64,000 nucleotides of DNA from an uncultured Lachnospiraceae bacterium (lineage in GTDB: Bacteria; Bacillota; Clostridia; Lachnospirales; Lachnospiraceae), in the NCBI GenBank assembly GCA_910588815.1, contig CAJUQY010000005.1:40891-104890 (forward strand), given 5' to 3'. A program made the position numbers and the translations under genes. The notes below the pieces were generated by a model. That model did not search any database, was not told the DNA's origin, and saw only the letters and a program-made list of their open reading frames with translations. Positions 62,644-64,000 of this stretch are shown here, in pieces (the first letter of the stretch is position 1; every line of letters starts with the position of its first letter).

Positions 62644-63932
62644 TAATCCAGAATAATAACTCCGTGAGTGTATTCATTTTTCATCCGACAGCCGTATTTG
62701 TGGAAAACTACGGACTGATACAGGCTGGCGGCGAAGATCTCCTGTCCGAGCATGTCCGCCCCCATGGGGGTGAGTTTTCTCTCGGCGTCGGCCATTTTTG
62801 TGATCAACGGAAGGGCGCTGTTGTGCTTGATGCTTTTTAAGAGGGACTCTGCGGATTTTCGGAAGCCGAGAACCCTGGCATAAGGGACAAAGCCGTTTTC
62901 TTTGTAGCAGACGAAATCTTCCACCTTGATATCCAGTAAAATATGTAAAAGTGCCCGGCTGATTCTGGTTCTGGTGTACTGGCGGCATTTGACTGTGTCA
63001 ATGAAAGCAGAGAAGGTGGAGGCTCCCGTGAGATTTCCCTTGATTCGGTTTTCCAAATCGGGAGAGACATCCAGATAATCCGTCAGGTCACTGTTTCTTG
63101 CCGATAAAAGCTTATACAGCAGCATGGAAGAGAAATCATCTACAAAAATGGGGAGCCTGGAATTAAAGTTTTCGGACATGACGGCGTAGGCTTCCTTCGG
63201 AACGCAGGACCGCACGGTTTTCATGGCCTGGGTGGTAGGCTGGGAATCCGAATTTCTCGACTGAAACACGTGACGGATGGCTGAGGAGGAACAGTGGGGA
63301 GCAGACAGGGTCTTTGACAGATAGCTGCTGGTCCGGAGAAGGGTCGCCGGCCGGATGGAGGAATGCCGTCTGGATAAAGCCTTGACATACTCAATTCCCA
63401 AAATATTGTTGGGGGCTGAGATCAAAGACTGGATTTCTTCCATAGAGGCGGAAAGGTTTCCGGGGAGCGGATGATCCGTCAGATAGCCGATCAGGGCCTG
63501 TCCCCTGGCGGCCGGATAGCTGGCTCCATCTGCCAGAAACTGTTTTACGGCCACAGAAAAAGCCTCCGGCTCGTTGGAAAAAATGGAAGCCACAGAAGAG
63601 ATCAGAGGCAGATTTCCACTTTCGCTTCCAAAGCATAATTCATCTACTACTCCCAGTCTGTCCAGGATAGAGACGGCACCGGCGGCAAAAAATTCTGCGC
63701 TTCCGGTGGCGAAGGGAACTGGAAGCTCCAAAACCAGATCCGCGCCCGAACGAAGTGCGATATCCGTCCGCAAATATTTATCCATGCATGCAGGTTCCCC
63801 CCGCTGGACGTAGTGACCGCTCATGACGACGACGCAGTAATCAGCGCCCGCCAGCTCCTTGGCTTTTTGAATATGGTAGGAATGTCCGCTGTGGAACGGA
63901 TTGTATTCGGTGATCAATGCTACAACCTTCAT
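62643..63932 (-). CDS. tmcAL: tRNA(Met) cytidine acetate ligase
   Basis: A 429-residue nucleotidyltransferase-fold enzyme. ITEYNPFHSGHSYHIQKAK contains the HxGH motif. Homologues in Bacillus (YlbM) use ATP and acetate to make N4-acetylcytidine at the wobble position of elongator tRNA-Met. GGAGGG precedes the start at 63932. The remaining 68 bases to the window end hold its upstream region, including GGTAGT-TTTGAC-ACTACC, which may overlap the promoter. Confidence 0.9.
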   Translation of the reverse strand: MKVVALITEYNPFHSGHSYHIQKAKELAGADYCVVVMSGHYVQRGEPACMDKYLRTDIALRSGADLVLELPVPFATGSAEFFAAGAVSILDRLGVVDELCFGSESGNLPLISSVASIFSNEPEAFSVAVKQFLADGASYPAARGQALIGYLTDHPLPGNLSASMEEIQSLISAPNNILGIEYVKALSRRHSSIRPATLLRTSSYLSKTLSAPHCSSSAIRHVFQSRNSDSQPTTQAMKTVRSCVPKEAYAVMSENFNSRLPIFVDDFSSMLLYKLLSARNSDLTDYLDVSPDLENRIKGNLTGASTFSAFIDTVKCRQYTRTRISRALLHILLDIKVEDFVCYKENGFVPYARVLGFRKSAESLLKSIKHNSALPLITKMADAERKLTPMGADMLGQEIFAASLYQSVVFHKYGCRMKNEYTHGVIILD

Positions 63933-64000
63933 AAAGTAACCCTCCCTACTCCGTTTGGTAGTGTCAAAACTACCCTGTTTTTTGTATCTAAATCTAATAG

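Noticed and set aside
1..64000. CRISPR arrays, rRNA or tRNA genes
   Set aside because: No regularly spaced direct repeats, no rRNA segments and no tRNA cloverleaf with TTCRANNC loop were seen on reading.

Overview
The window looks like a chromosomal segment of a Clostridia/Firmicutes genome, most likely a gut Lachnospiraceae. The evidence is AGGAGG-type ribosome sites, A+T-rich spacers, occasional GTG starts, a dgt-like gene directly followed by dnaG, rpoD, trmK and a nif3-like gene, a proofreading-dead PolA, and products typical of the family (PFL/ACT pair, L-2-amino-thiazoline-4-carboxylic acid hydrolase family, soluble hybrid histidine kinases). I saw no rRNA, tRNA or CRISPR array.

Layout. 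1-2157: the 3' end of a DUF2290-like gene and a large helical protein of unknown function, closed by a terminator. 2158-5546: a mobile/regulatory island. It holds a tyrosine recombinase gene lying between two perfect 30-bp inverted repeats, a 120-bp MITE with a 7-bp target duplication, a TnpB-family protein whose RuvC acidic residues are replaced (nuclease-dead by inspection), and a strongly folded non-coding stretch that overlaps the tnpB-like 3' end in the way an omega/guide RNA does. 5547-29529: a one-strand glycan locus of 20 genes. It begins with IspD/TarI and TagF-like genes, then Glf and GalE, then eight glycosyltransferase-type or unknown proteins, seven of which carry an extra YGAG-type Rossmann module. 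It ends with sugar-nucleotide enzymes: oxidoreductase, CMP-sugar synthetase-like, IMPase, SIS isomerase, 2-hydroxyacid dehydrogenase, Ugd, Uxs and another epimerase. No flippase, polymerase, ABC exporter or priming transferase is present. 29584-32815: a soluble PAS hybrid histidine kinase with its own promoter. 32816-34104: a repeat-rich gap with a palindromic repeat family, a possible pseudoknotted RNA, a small unknown gene and an EEP-nuclease remnant.

34105-38893 (minus strand): a phosphatidylethanolamine cluster (PAP2, flippase-like LPG-synthase TM protein, PssA, Psd) and an NSS-family sodium symporter. 39074-47348: dgt-like, dnaG, rpoD, trmK, nif3-like, a TGS-nucleoside kinase and a GGDEF protein. 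47389-56174: a coiled-coil protein, a zinc-finger anti-sigma-like membrane protein, polA, an amidohydrolase, coaE, a WalJ-type MBL protein, an ACT protein and a PFL protein. 56361-61547: a liv branched-chain amino acid-type ABC transporter followed by an ATC hydrolase-family gene. 61663-63932: an AraC regulator converging on tmcAL.

The part most worth attention is 2158-5546. A recombinase in an apparently invertible cassette, a catalytically dead TnpB and its adjacent structured RNA sit directly in front of a surface-glycan operon. Together they suggest RNA-guided and/or recombination-based control of that operon. This is a hypothesis: the sequence shows the parts, not the function.
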